DNA of 64,000 nt from Rhodocyclaceae bacterium (GTDB taxonomy: Bacteria; Pseudomonadota; Gammaproteobacteria; Burkholderiales; Rhodocyclaceae). The position numbers were made by a program, and so were the translations under genes. Positions 45,495 to 53,970 of the stretch are shown here, one piece after another. Position 1 is the first letter of the stretch, and each line of letters begins with the position of its first letter. The DNA lies in NCBI GenBank assembly GCA_023150275.1, contig JAKLLG010000010.1, positions 62,001 to 126,000 of the forward strand, read 5' to 3'. A model generated the notes under the pieces. It was not told where the DNA came from. It saw nothing but the letters and a program-made list of their open reading frames with translations, and did no database searches.

Positions 45495-46163
45495 TCAAAT
45501 CGGTGTATCCAACAGCCATGTAGCTTTGCTCACAAGACATGCTGGCAACAAATGAAAATCTTCGGTACCTGCGGAGACCCGCTTTAGCACTGCGGCCTTT
45601 GCCTCGCCGTTCGCGAGAACGAAAACCCTCGTCGCGCCCTCGATCACCGATGGTGTCACCGTCAGTCTTTCTCGAGGCTCTTTTGCCCCCACAACGGGAA
45701 CGACGCTCCGAACACGCTCATCAAGTGCCCACGAGCCTGGGAAAAGCGACGCGATATGGCCGTCCTCCCCCACGCCGAGCAACAGAACGTCAATTTTACC
45801 CGGCAAGCACCTTTCGTAGCGAAAACACGCGGCCTCACGATCGGGATCATCTGCCTCCATTCGGTCAACAATGCAGCCGGGTGGAATTCCGCGGGCAAAC
45901 AAGCTACGCATGGCCAGCCCGTAGTTGCTTTCCGGATCACCGGGGAGAACGCAGCGTTCGTCGCCGAACAAGAACCTAACGGACCGTAAACCACAGAAAT
46001 CCGGGAGACCCCGCCACGCGTAGTACAACCGCTCCGCGCTGCGCCCCCCTGTCAGCATTACTGTACCGTTGCCATGTGTATGGCAGGCAGCCCGCACGGC
46101 ACCCTGGATTAGACATGCTGATCGCTCTGCCCACTCTTCCGGGCTGAACACACTGATATCCAT
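45495..46163 (-). CDS. 6-phosphogluconolactonase-like protein
   Basis: The 222-residue protein matches the Pgl/glucosamine-6-phosphate isomerase fold: TGGRS at 38-42, GDER at 67-70 and GEDGHIASLFPG at 132-143 are all intact, so it should hydrolyse a phosphosugar lactone. An alternative GTG at 46172 overlaps the upstream stop. A pgl gene normally sits with zwf and edd; here there are no such neighbours, and it lies next to a 2-hydroxyacid dehydrogenase in a glycan array. A dedicated role in sugar acid synthesis is likely but inferred. Confidence 0.88.
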   Translation of the reverse strand: MDISVFSPEEWAERSACLIQGAVRAACHTHGNGTVMLTGGRSAERLYYAWRGLPDFCGLRSVRFLFGDERCVLPGDPESNYGLAMRSLFARGIPPGCIVDRMEADDPDREAACFRYERCLPGKIDVLLLGVGEDGHIASLFPGSWALDERVRSVVPVVGAKEPRERLTVTPSVIEGATRVFVLANGEAKAAVLKRVSAGTEDFHLLPACLVSKATWLLDTPI

Positions 46164-46168
46164 CCCCC

Positions 46169-47812
46169 TCACATCCCGGCAGGGCCTTGACCCTGAAGTT
46201 GAGCCTGCAACCAGTCATCCAGCGCAGCCGGGCCGGATAGCACGGGAATACCGTGCGCGGCACGGTCGTCTGGTTGTACTTTTCCGGTAGGGTCATAATA
46301 AACAGAAGGCTTTCCCATTTGACGTGCCAAGAGCGCCGTTGAGGTAAACGGCAGGGAGATCGTGACTGTGCAAGCCGAAATTACCTTAAGAGCCGATACA
46401 TCGGCATCGACAACTGTAACGCTCGAAAATTGTCCCAGCCGTTCTGCTAGATGCCGATAGTGGGGGTGGGCCACCCGGCCAATATTGCGCTTACGCTTCC
46501 ACAGCATTGAGACATTGTGTCTTTGTATAACTTCGCATATTTCAGTTAAAAAGGAATTTACTGTTGGAGGCGTGTAGAACTCCGTGTCGAAACCGAGACC
46601 GGCATACCTTGAAGCTCGATGTGGCGTAACGTCGAATATTGCTACCGAGAAACCGATTTCCCTGCAAATATCGCAATCCTTTCCCTGAAACCAGATCGGC
46701 CCAACCACATCTAGCCGCACTGAATCATTGGTCGCCCGGCGAACAAAATCTGCCTGATAGTCGTCCCACACCAGATAGCGCGGCCAGTTCATTGCGCGGT
46801 AGCCGTAATACATCGGTGGGTATCCGCTCGCCAGCTTGAATGGTTCGCTGTTCGTAGAATAGAAGTACATCACGACATCACTTCCCTTGCATTCGACCTC
46901 ATAAGTCCATAGCGGGCGATAGATCCAGCCGCTGTTGTGGAACATATAGGCCTTCGCCAGCGCCCCGGCGGGGACATGGCGCGCTTGGGCAGCTACTGCG
47001 GCGTGGCTCAACATCACCGCATGCCACCATCGGCCACGCAGCGCATCGATTGCTGACAGCATGATCGCGAACAGGCTCCACTGTGCAAAAGCCAGTAGTT
47101 CCCGAGCACCGCAGAGGGCCGGCACCGGCCCTCTCTGTGGCGAGACCTCCAATCCGGCAACTTGCAAGGGCGCCACCCCAAGCACCCCGTGTCTAACTGA
47201 TGATATCGAAGCATTTCTCCCTGGCCACTGAGCGTACCAGGAGATGATGTCGTGGCTTCCGCGCCCCGCCCTTTCTTGCGGAAAATTGGCAGGGGAGAGG
47301 TCAAGGAACCAAGCGCAGCATGATCCGTCGGCATCGCGCAACCGGCCATAGCGCACCCCCTCCGCAAGTATGCGAACCGTCCTCGCTGCGCCGTAGCCCC
47401 ACATCCCGAAGACATACGCAGCCCACAAGAGCTTGCAACGCCACTCCGACACCCCAAAACCGTGTAGCCGAACAATCTGTCGCCAATCCTCGGGCATGGG
47501 ATAGGCAATGGCTTTTTGCGGCGTGACCGCAGCACGCAACAGGGCACGGTTGAGATTTACACCACCCCGCTGGATCAGCAGATATTGCCGCAACGCCAAC
47601 TCTGCCGACTTTGCAGCCGCCCCCAGCATCGTCGTGCTGAACCTTCCCTTACAGGCGGCTAACGGCGATTCGGTTAACGCATTCTTGATGTCGCTGATGG
47701 CCCCGAGGCGCGAGGTGTTCATCAGCACCCTGTAGCCCCGCATCACGGTGCGCAAGCGTGCGCGGCGCCATGCAGAGGTGCCGGGAATCAGTGAAAGAAG
47801 GCGAAAGAACAT
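46169..47812 (-). CDS. Polysaccharide biosynthesis PFTS-motif protein
   Basis: ATG at 47812 gives 547 residues; longer readings overlap the GNAT gene. The C-terminal half reads as a GT-B-like nucleotide-binding domain: LVWDDYQADFVRRA, IAIFDVTPHR-type strand, MLWKRKRNIGR, and TISLPFTSTALLARQMGK with PFTS at 488-491, the signature that names this family. Such proteins occur in loci with sialic-acid-like genes and are suspected transferases, but no activity is established. The N-terminal 200 residues contain hydrophobic stretches without clear membrane topology. Confidence 0.8.
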   Translation of the reverse strand: MFFRLLSLIPGTSAWRRARLRTVMRGYRVLMNTSRLGAISDIKNALTESPLAACKGRFSTTMLGAAAKSAELALRQYLLIQRGGVNLNRALLRAAVTPQKAIAYPMPEDWRQIVRLHGFGVSEWRCKLLWAAYVFGMWGYGAARTVRILAEGVRYGRLRDADGSCCAWFLDLSPANFPQERAGRGSHDIISWYAQWPGRNASISSVRHGVLGVAPLQVAGLEVSPQRGPVPALCGARELLAFAQWSLFAIMLSAIDALRGRWWHAVMLSHAAVAAQARHVPAGALAKAYMFHNSGWIYRPLWTYEVECKGSDVVMYFYSTNSEPFKLASGYPPMYYGYRAMNWPRYLVWDDYQADFVRRATNDSVRLDVVGPIWFQGKDCDICREIGFSVAIFDVTPHRASRYAGLGFDTEFYTPPTVNSFLTEICEVIQRHNVSMLWKRKRNIGRVAHPHYRHLAERLGQFSSVTVVDADVSALKVISACTVTISLPFTSTALLARQMGKPSVYYDPTGKVQPDDRAAHGIPVLSGPAALDDWLQAQLQGQGPAGM

Positions 47813-47852
47813 TGGAAAAAACTCGCGTCTGGCCAGGTGCAAAGGGAAAAAA

Positions 47853-48404
47853 CTAAGCCCCAATTGCTTTCTGTCGACGAGCGGCAAAAACCTTGACTGT
47901 CGTGGGCTCACCCTCAAGCAGATACTTGCCGGGAATGTCGAAAACCCATGCGTATCCAGCCGAAAGAAAGGCTCGCTGCGAGGCCACATTGGCCTCATAG
48001 GCGCCTGCCTCTATCCAGCGCAATTCGAGCGCTTCAAAGGCCCAGCGTGTCGCTGCGGCGATGGCTGCCGAACCCAGACCCCGTCCCCAGTACTGCCTAT
48101 CAAAAATGCAGACGCCGATATGCGCCGTTCCATGTCGGTGCTCGATACCATGCAACCGAACGGTGCCAACGTGATTCGCATGACCGTCGACCCAGACTCC
48201 CCAGAGAACAGAGGTAGATGACGCCCGGTCTGCGGCGACGAAATCGCTTGCCGACTGTATCGTCTGCAGAGAGGACTTAACGCTATCTAGAAAGCGATTC
48301 ACATGCGGGTCGTTCAGGCCATCAACGTAGGCCTGATTCACGTCCGGCTCAATCAGGGGGCGAAGGAATCCGCCATCGACGGGCAAGCTAACTGCCGGGT
48401 TCAT
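47853..48404 (-). CDS. GNAT N-acetyltransferase, PseH-like
   Basis: The 183-residue protein has the acetyl-CoA loop QYWGRGLGSAAIAAA near residue 107-121 and the C-terminal SAGYAWVFDIPGKYLLEG segment typical of RimJ/PseH-type enzymes. ATG at 48404 overlaps the pseI stop (ATGA). In pseudaminic acid synthesis PseH acetylates the 4-amino group of UDP-2-acetamido-4-amino-trideoxy-L-altrose, which PseG then releases from UDP. Position next to pseI supports that, though sequence alone does not prove the substrate. Confidence 0.82.
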   Translation of the reverse strand: MNPAVSLPVDGGFLRPLIEPDVNQAYVDGLNDPHVNRFLDSVKSSLQTIQSASDFVAADRASSTSVLWGVWVDGHANHVGTVRLHGIEHRHGTAHIGVCIFDRQYWGRGLGSAAIAAATRWAFEALELRWIEAGAYEANVASQRAFLSAGYAWVFDIPGKYLLEGEPTTVKVFAARRQKAIGA

Positions 48405-49447
48405 TCGATCAGATTCCACGTCAACGCCGTGCCGCGGGCTACATTTACGGCCACCCGCTTGCCAAGCACAGCATCAAGATACTTTGTCGGGAGCCCAAGC
48501 CCCGGGCGGATGGCGCGTACATTGTCCCGGGTCAACACCTGCCCTGCCGGCACGTCTTTTATCACGTATAGCGAACGGCGATACTGAAGTGACTTTTTCT
48601 CTGCTTCTGTGGGGCCATAGCTGACGGCACCCAGCGCCTGCCACGCACGCTCCGTTGCCTCGACAAGATCGGTCAGTTCATCTGGTTCCATCGAAAAGGC
48701 GCTGTCCACCCCCCCGTCCGCACGGCTCAGGGTGAAATGCTTTTCGATGACCGTTGCCCCAAGCGCAACGCTGGCGACAGATACGCCGGAACCCATCGTG
48801 TGGTCCGACAACCCCACTTCACATCCAAACAATTCACGCATGTGAGAAATCGTCCGGAGATTCGTGTTTTCCGCGGTTGCCGGGTAGGTACTGGTGCACT
48901 TGAGGAGGATGAGGTCACGGCAACCCGCCGAGCGGGCTGCACGTACGCTCTCGTCAAGTTCGGCTACAGTCGCCATCCCGGTCGACATGATCAGCGGCTT
49001 TCCTGTTGCCGCGACGCGCCGAATCAACTGGACATCAGTATTTTCGAACGAAGCGATTTTGTAGCAAGGTACATTCAACGACTCCAGGAAATCGACCGCA
49101 GTCTCGTCGAAAGGTGTGCTGAACGGAATCATGCCACGCGCTCGGGCTCGATCGAAGATCGGTTGGTGCCATTCCCATGGCGTGTACGCCTCACCGTACA
49201 GCTTGTATAGAGATGCGCCAGCCCAAAGACTCTTGCTATCGGAGATATGAAACTCCCGTTCATCCAGATCGATCGTCATCGTATCGGGGGTATAGGTCTG
49301 GATCTTCAGTCCGTGCGCCCCGGCATCCGCCGCTGCATCAACAATCGCCAGCGCCCGCTCGATCGACTGATTGTGGTTTCCGGACATCTCCGCGATAACG
49401 AATGGCTTCTCGCCAATGCCGATCTTACGGCCTGCAATATCGATCAT
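48401..49447 (-). CDS. pseI: Pseudaminic acid synthase PseI
   Basis: PseI condenses 2,4-diacetamido-2,4,6-trideoxy-L-altrose with phosphoenolpyruvate. ATG at 49447 has GGGAG 8 bases upstream and gives 348 residues. AEMSGNHNQ at 19-27 and LKIQTYTPDTMT are characteristic of PseI rather than NeuB. GLSDHTMGS and EKHFTL supply the metal-binding histidines, and the C-terminal SAF domain begins near 285. A run of seven G lies in the coding strand at 48709-48715. Confidence 0.94.
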   Translation of the reverse strand: MIDIAGRKIGIGEKPFVIAEMSGNHNQSIERALAIVDAAADAGAHGLKIQTYTPDTMTIDLDEREFHISDSKSLWAGASLYKLYGEAYTPWEWHQPIFDRARARGMIPFSTPFDETAVDFLESLNVPCYKIASFENTDVQLIRRVAATGKPLIMSTGMATVAELDESVRAARSAGCRDLILLKCTSTYPATAENTNLRTISHMRELFGCEVGLSDHTMGSGVSVASVALGATVIEKHFTLSRADGGVDSAFSMEPDELTDLVEATERAWQALGAVSYGPTEAEKKSLQYRRSLYVIKDVPAGQVLTRDNVRAIRPGLGLPTKYLDAVLGKRVAVNVARGTALTWNLIE

Positions 49448-49462
49448 CCTTCGTACTCCCAA

Positions 49463-50398
49463 TCAAGAATTCTGGACAACAACAGCATCTTGAACACGCA
49501 CCATCACCTGCCCGGAGGCAATGGTTGGAAAACTAACGGCTCGTCCCTGCATCTCTTCGAATGCCCAAACAACATCTGAGAACCCCAGACGATGCCGCAT
49601 CAATACCGTAGACGAGAACCGCGGGTTGATTTCGAAAACACGGGGCCCTCTATCAGTCAGGCGTAACTGTACGTTCATGCTCCCACGAAGATCGAGCCTT
49701 TCTGCCAGAACCTCACACATACGTGACGTCTCGTTATCCTCGATAACACGCGCCCATCCTGTAAATCCCCCAGTGAGTCGTCGGAGCATCAATAAGCTAG
49801 CCGTACGCCCGTCGCGCGTACGATAGACGGCGCAAGTAATTTCCCGGTCTGCAGGCTCAAGCAATTCTTGGTAGATCGCTTGAGGATACTTTTCCCCCAA
49901 GTAGCTCGCCTCGTATTTGTCGCGAACGACAAATACTGCCCGCGAGCCGGAACCAAAGCGGTTCTTCAGGATACACGGGTAAGAAAGTGGCTCACCGTCC
50001 CCCACGGGGATAGTCCACGGTGCTGGCAAACCGAAGCGACGCAGCGCTTCAGCCGTCGCCAGTTTGTCGAGGCCTACGGAAATGACCGACGGTCCTGCGG
50101 TAACGCATCGCAAGGGTCCAAGTTCTGCCACCACCGGCCCAAGCACTGCCAGTTCCGGTTCCGACATCGGCAGGAACGCATCGACCTGACACGATTCAAG
50201 GAGACTTCGCACCGCGCCGATGTAACGTGGATCGGCTGCTGGCGGCAAAACGAACAACTCATCCGTAAACAGAGCTCCGCCGTGCTGGTCGTGGGTATCC
50301 GTGCCATACAACCGACACGACGGCCAGCGAGACCGGAGGATTGTCGCAACACCCTGCGCAATATCTCCGCCAATGCCAGTAATCAATATTGATTTCAT
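49463..50398 (-). CDS. ATP-grasp family ligase
   Basis: The 311-residue protein has a CarB-like ATP-grasp fold: ILITGIGGDIAQGVA at 4-18, CILKNRFGSGSRAVF with the nucleotide lysine and glycine loop near 145-159, and RVFEINPRFSSTV near 263-275 carrying the metal ligands. It should join a carboxylate to an amine through an acyl-phosphate. Located between pseI and a phosphoesterase, it may attach an amino acid to an amino group of a nonulosonic acid, or act on its precursor. The function is inferred. Confidence 0.85.
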   Translation of the reverse strand: MKSILITGIGGDIAQGVATILRSRWPSCRLYGTDTHDQHGGALFTDELFVLPPAADPRYIGAVRSLLESCQVDAFLPMSEPELAVLGPVVAELGPLRCVTAGPSVISVGLDKLATAEALRRFGLPAPWTIPVGDGEPLSYPCILKNRFGSGSRAVFVVRDKYEASYLGEKYPQAIYQELLEPADREITCAVYRTRDGRTASLLMLRRLTGGFTGWARVIEDNETSRMCEVLAERLDLRGSMNVQLRLTDRGPRVFEINPRFSSTVLMRHRLGFSDVVWAFEEMQGRAVSFPTIASGQVMVRVQDAVVVQNS

Positions 50399-51096
50399 GT
50401 ACGTCCCAAAACGTCTGCGAGGTAAGGCAACTCCGGGTGTCGTCGTCGTGCCTCGGCCTGAAGGCGTGAGTAGTCATAGCTTTCGCGGCGAAACGAAACT
50501 TCGCCGCTATCCGTATCGTAGAGCGCCCAATGCGCCCCCGGCTGGCGATTGCGAGGCTGTCCGACAGAGCCGGGGTTTACAAGGAAAGTTTTCGCACCAA
50601 TTGCGCGATGCATCGGATAGTGCGTATGGCCGGTGACCACCAAGTCGTACTCCTTTGCAGCCTGTAGATCAACAGTAGCCAGATCGCTGTCCGGATAGAC
50701 GTAGGTGTCAATATCGCAAGGCGCCCCGTGGCACAGCAGAATTCTTCGAGCATCTAGCTCAAGCGACAGAGGATGTGGCAGATCGCATAACGCATCGAGC
50801 GCGGACACGGCCAGTTCGGACAAAGCCACCTGAATACCGGACCCATATCGACGGCTGACCTCAGAAAGAAACCCCGTCTCGTTTCGACAACGGCTCAACA
50901 TCGCTTCGTGGTTGCCTCGCACCGCATACGTCCTCCAAGGGCTAAGCAGTTCCATAACCGCGCCGGGATAGAAGTAATAGCCCACGAGGTCCCCGGTGAT
51001 GAGCAATGCATCGACACGCTCACCGGCAGCCGAATACAGAACGGCCTCCAGTGCATCAGCGTTTGCGTGAACATCCCCCAGAAGTGCTACCCTCAT
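50395..51096 (-). CDS. Metallophosphoesterase, YfcE/MJ0936-like
   Basis: The 233-residue protein has all calcineurin-type motifs: GDVHAN at 7-12, GDLVGY at 35-40, GNHE near 61-64, and GHTHYP near 155-160. It overlaps both neighbours by 4 bases and so is translated with the ATP-grasp and SDR genes. Phosphoesterases of this family are rarely part of sugar nucleotide pathways; here it might cleave a nucleotide-linked or phosphorylated sugar. No substrate can be assigned. Confidence 0.87.
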   Translation of the reverse strand: MRVALLGDVHANADALEAVLYSAAGERVDALLITGDLVGYYFYPGAVMELLSPWRTYAVRGNHEAMLSRCRNETGFLSEVSRRYGSGIQVALSELAVSALDALCDLPHPLSLELDARRILLCHGAPCDIDTYVYPDSDLATVDLQAAKEYDLVVTGHTHYPMHRAIGAKTFLVNPGSVGQPRNRQPGAHWALYDTDSGEVSFRRESYDYSRLQAEARRRHPELPYLADVLGRT

Positions 51097-51938
51097 CGGC
51101 CGACCTCAGCTCGCATGTCTTCAAGCGCAGCCCGGAATGAGCACGCGCACCGCAATTTAGGGGACGGGTCAATTAACTGATCGAATCCGGCAGAGCCTTC
51201 TATGTGGCGGGGCATGGTACCGGGCAGAAATGCGTCGCATAGCGCCTGTAGCATTTCTCCTATCGAAAGGACCTCGCTCCCGGCGACAAGATGGGTTCCA
51301 CAAACATTTTGGCTTAGCACGTCAGCGATTATCCCTGCCACATCTTTTACGTAGATGTAATTGCGGCGAGAGTTCCCGGCTCCAGAAATCTCTGGAGGAC
51401 TCCCTGCTAAAACAAGCCTAATTGCTCGATTGAGCCCGAGATGCAAAGGGCCGTTCAGTCCAAAAATCCCACCGATCCGAAGTACTGTGGCATGAACTCC
51501 AGACGCTGCAATCAATTCCTCGGCGAGCAATTTCGACCTAGCGTAGGCAGTATCTGCTTTCGGCACAGAGCTTGCCGATATATTGGACGTCTTAGATCCT
51601 GCTACAAGCGCCGATGAGGAAAAAACGAAATGAATCCCACGCCGGCGCGCAAACTCTGCAAGGCTGGCTGTCGCAACGACATTTGATTGAAACAGTGAGA
51701 GTTCCTTGTCGGCCGAAAAGTCAACTTGCGCCGCCAGATGAACTATTGCGTCGAGATGCGGCAGGTCATCCAATGATGCAATGAATCGGGGGTCTTCAAA
51801 ATCATGAACAAAATCGCTTTCGCGATTGCGATCCCGCCTCACTGACGAATAGACCTTCCACCCTGCGGCAGCAAGTTGCGACGTGACCGCTCTGCCGAGA
51901 AACCCACTAGCCCCCGTTACAAGGACTGATCCGGTCAT
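51093..51938 (-). CDS. NAD-dependent epimerase/dehydratase family protein
   Basis: ATG at 51938 shares a base with the upstream stop (TGATG) and gives 281 residues starting [18 protein letters not shown]. The serine strand FVFSSSALV and YARSK catalytic pair are intact. C-terminal RRNYIYVKDVAG is the sugar-binding turn. It belongs to the translationally coupled block with the methyltransferase and the phosphoesterase. Substrate unknown. Confidence 0.87.
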   Translation of the reverse strand: MTGSVLVTGASGFLGRAVTSQLAAAGWKVYSSVRRDRNRESDFVHDFEDPRFIASLDDLPHLDAIVHLAAQVDFSADKELSLFQSNVVATASLAEFARRRGIHFVFSSSALVAGSKTSNISASSVPKADTAYARSKLLAEELIAASGVHATVLRIGGIFGLNGPLHLGLNRAIRLVLAGSPPEISGAGNSRRNYIYVKDVAGIIADVLSQNVCGTHLVAGSEVLSIGEMLQALCDAFLPGTMPRHIEGSAGFDQLIDPSPKLRCACSFRAALEDMRAEVGR

Positions 51939-52819
51939 CACGACCCCTCCGTTCGTTTCAAGAAACATGTGAGGTCCCTGCCAACTCCCAATCGGCCCGC
52001 GGCAGTCCAGAACTGCAGCACCGCATCTAGCGGCGCCTGATGGATCAAATTCTCTAGTTGAACACGTGCCCGATGGGCAGCCTTTCCGAGTGCTCTGTCT
52101 CTGACGTAATTGGAGCCTTCGTGGAACAGAAACCAGTCAATCGGAAAATCGCCGAGAATCTCCACGCACTCCCACCCTGTTGCCTTCGCAGCAACCGGTA
52201 GCGACTCATGATCGAAATATGAAAGATGGTCCGGCAGCGCCACCCAGAACTCACTATCAACGTGGCCGAGTGTGAGCGCATTTCTTTGAACTGCTGAAAA
52301 ATCGTTGGGAACGGTAACCACCGCAATGCCGCATGAAGAAATCAGCGAATTCAGGGCAACAAGTAATGCCACCGGATCGAGGACATGCTCAAGAACGTTC
52401 TGCAGCCAGACAACATCGTATTTCGTGCCTTTTGCGATTTCTTCCTCAAGCGCCGCAAAAACATCACCTACGACTAAAGCATCCCGGCATCCCGGGTTCT
52501 GGGATTCAACTCCCGCCGCGCTAAAATCAAAGCCTTTTACGGACCAACCCTGCTCACGGAAATAGGCTAGCGCAAAACCCTCACCACACCCGACATCCAG
52601 CATCGATTGCCCGAAAGGAAGCACCCTCTGGAGTACTGCATGACGCTGCGCAAGCTTCGCTCGAAAATACGCCTTTTCCTCGTCGCTGTAATGCAGTTCG
52701 TAGCTTCCGCATGCCTGCTGGTAATATTTGTTAGCGTAGTAGTCCCTGAGTTCTTCAGGGCTTGGCTTATCCGCCAGCGTCCAAAACCCCAGCGGGTGCC
52801 TAACCAGTCTTTTATCCAT
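51938..52819 (-). CDS. Class I SAM-dependent methyltransferase
   Basis: The 293-residue protein has motif I MLDVGCGEGFALAYF near residues 73-87, the VVWLQNVLEHVLDP stretch as motif IV, and VTVPNDFSAVQRNAL. It starts in the stop of pseG (TGATG). N- or O-methylation of the pseudaminic acid precursor or of the finished sugar is a reasonable guess from its place between pseG and the SDR. Confidence 0.88.
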   Translation of the reverse strand: MDKRLVRHPLGFWTLADKPSPEELRDYYANKYYQQACGSYELHYSDEEKAYFRAKLAQRHAVLQRVLPFGQSMLDVGCGEGFALAYFREQGWSVKGFDFSAAGVESQNPGCRDALVVGDVFAALEEEIAKGTKYDVVWLQNVLEHVLDPVALLVALNSLISSCGIAVVTVPNDFSAVQRNALTLGHVDSEFWVALPDHLSYFDHESLPVAAKATGWECVEILGDFPIDWFLFHEGSNYVRDRALGKAAHRARVQLENLIHQAPLDAVLQFWTAAGRLGVGRDLTCFLKRTEGS

Positions 52820-53889
52820 CAGCCACTTACTTTCATATCTGAAAATTCGGCCATTGCGCGGATTACCAACGCTGCGCCATCGACGGAAGCATCGATCAAC
52901 TGGAGTGCGGCAGCGGAGATGGGGGCTAGATCATCGGGGTGATCCAGATATTGCCGTATTGCACTCGCATAATCTTCGGCAGAAAGATCGCCGGCCCAGC
53001 CAAGATACGCTATGGCGCCCGTCGTAGCGACATCGCTGGTCGTTTGAAACTGGTTGTCCGCGAATACAACCGTTAGCGTCGGCAGCCCCAAGGCACAGCG
53101 CTCCCACATTGCCGCCCCGCCGGCACCGATCCCAATATCTGCTCCCGCAATCAATTCGGCCATGTTCGAAATTTGGCAATGAAATCTTGCCCACGGGCGG
53201 AGCTTACAAAAAGCACGGATATCCTCCCTATGAGGATTCGCATTGCCAACCACGACATCGACGCAAACATCTGACAAACTCAGCGAATCGATGCCGCGGA
53301 GGGCTTGCTGGGTCTGGTTGGTCGGATCGGTACTCCCGAAAAAGACGAAAATACTCCTAACGTCTTCGGCCCTTCGCCTCAGGGCTCTACGGGCAGAGAC
53401 AAACTCCGGCCGTAACAAGACATGAGCGGGCCCCAGCAGACACCTAGTTGAAGCGGGAACCAAGCCAGCATACCGCCTCTCCTGTCCAACGTAGTAGTTC
53501 TGGTCAAGCAGGAGATCGCAGTCATGCCGCCTATTCGCAAGGTCGTCTATCACCATGACATTGCGGGCCAGTGGACGCATGAGTTTCTCCCATTTTTCGT
53601 CTAGGCCGTAATGATCGACAACAACCCAAGTTGCCCCACTCGGCCATCGTCGGGCCACATGCGCCCCTGTTTCCCGCGCATCATCTTCATGTCCGAGGAG
53701 AGGTCCGTCGATCGTTGCACACTCGTACCCTCTGCTCGTCACCAAGTCCGCCATCGAACCCGGAGCGTTCCGGCACACGAACAGCACCTTAGCGCCATTT
53801 GGCTTCAATGCATCGGCTAGCGTCAGGCAGCGCATTAAATGACCACTACCTATCTCGACAGAAGCATCAACTCGGAAAACGACGTTCAT
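52819..53889 (-). CDS. pseG: UDP-2,4-diacetamido-2,4,6-trideoxy-L-altropyranose hydrolase PseG
   Basis: PseG releases the trideoxy sugar from UDP for PseI. The 356-residue GT-B-like hydrolase begins VVFRVDASVEIGSGHLMRCLTLA with the catalytic histidine in GSGHLMR near residue 17, then VVDHYGLDEKWE, FVFFGSTDPTNQT, and IGAGGAAMWERCALGLP in the UDP-binding half. It stands without a fused acetyltransferase, consistent with a separate PseH. Confidence 0.93.
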   Translation of the reverse strand: MNVVFRVDASVEIGSGHLMRCLTLADALKPNGAKVLFVCRNAPGSMADLVTSRGYECATIDGPLLGHEDDARETGAHVARRWPSGATWVVVDHYGLDEKWEKLMRPLARNVMVIDDLANRRHDCDLLLDQNYYVGQERRYAGLVPASTRCLLGPAHVLLRPEFVSARRALRRRAEDVRSIFVFFGSTDPTNQTQQALRGIDSLSLSDVCVDVVVGNANPHREDIRAFCKLRPWARFHCQISNMAELIAGADIGIGAGGAAMWERCALGLPTLTVVFADNQFQTTSDVATTGAIAYLGWAGDLSAEDYASAIRQYLDHPDDLAPISAAALQLIDASVDGAALVIRAMAEFSDMKVSG

Positions 53890-53970
53890 ACAAAATTATC
53901 CAGTTCATCTTTTTGGTCGCGGCGCGAAAGATCTTGGAACCTAGACACCGAAAAGAGATGCAGGCTTCCA

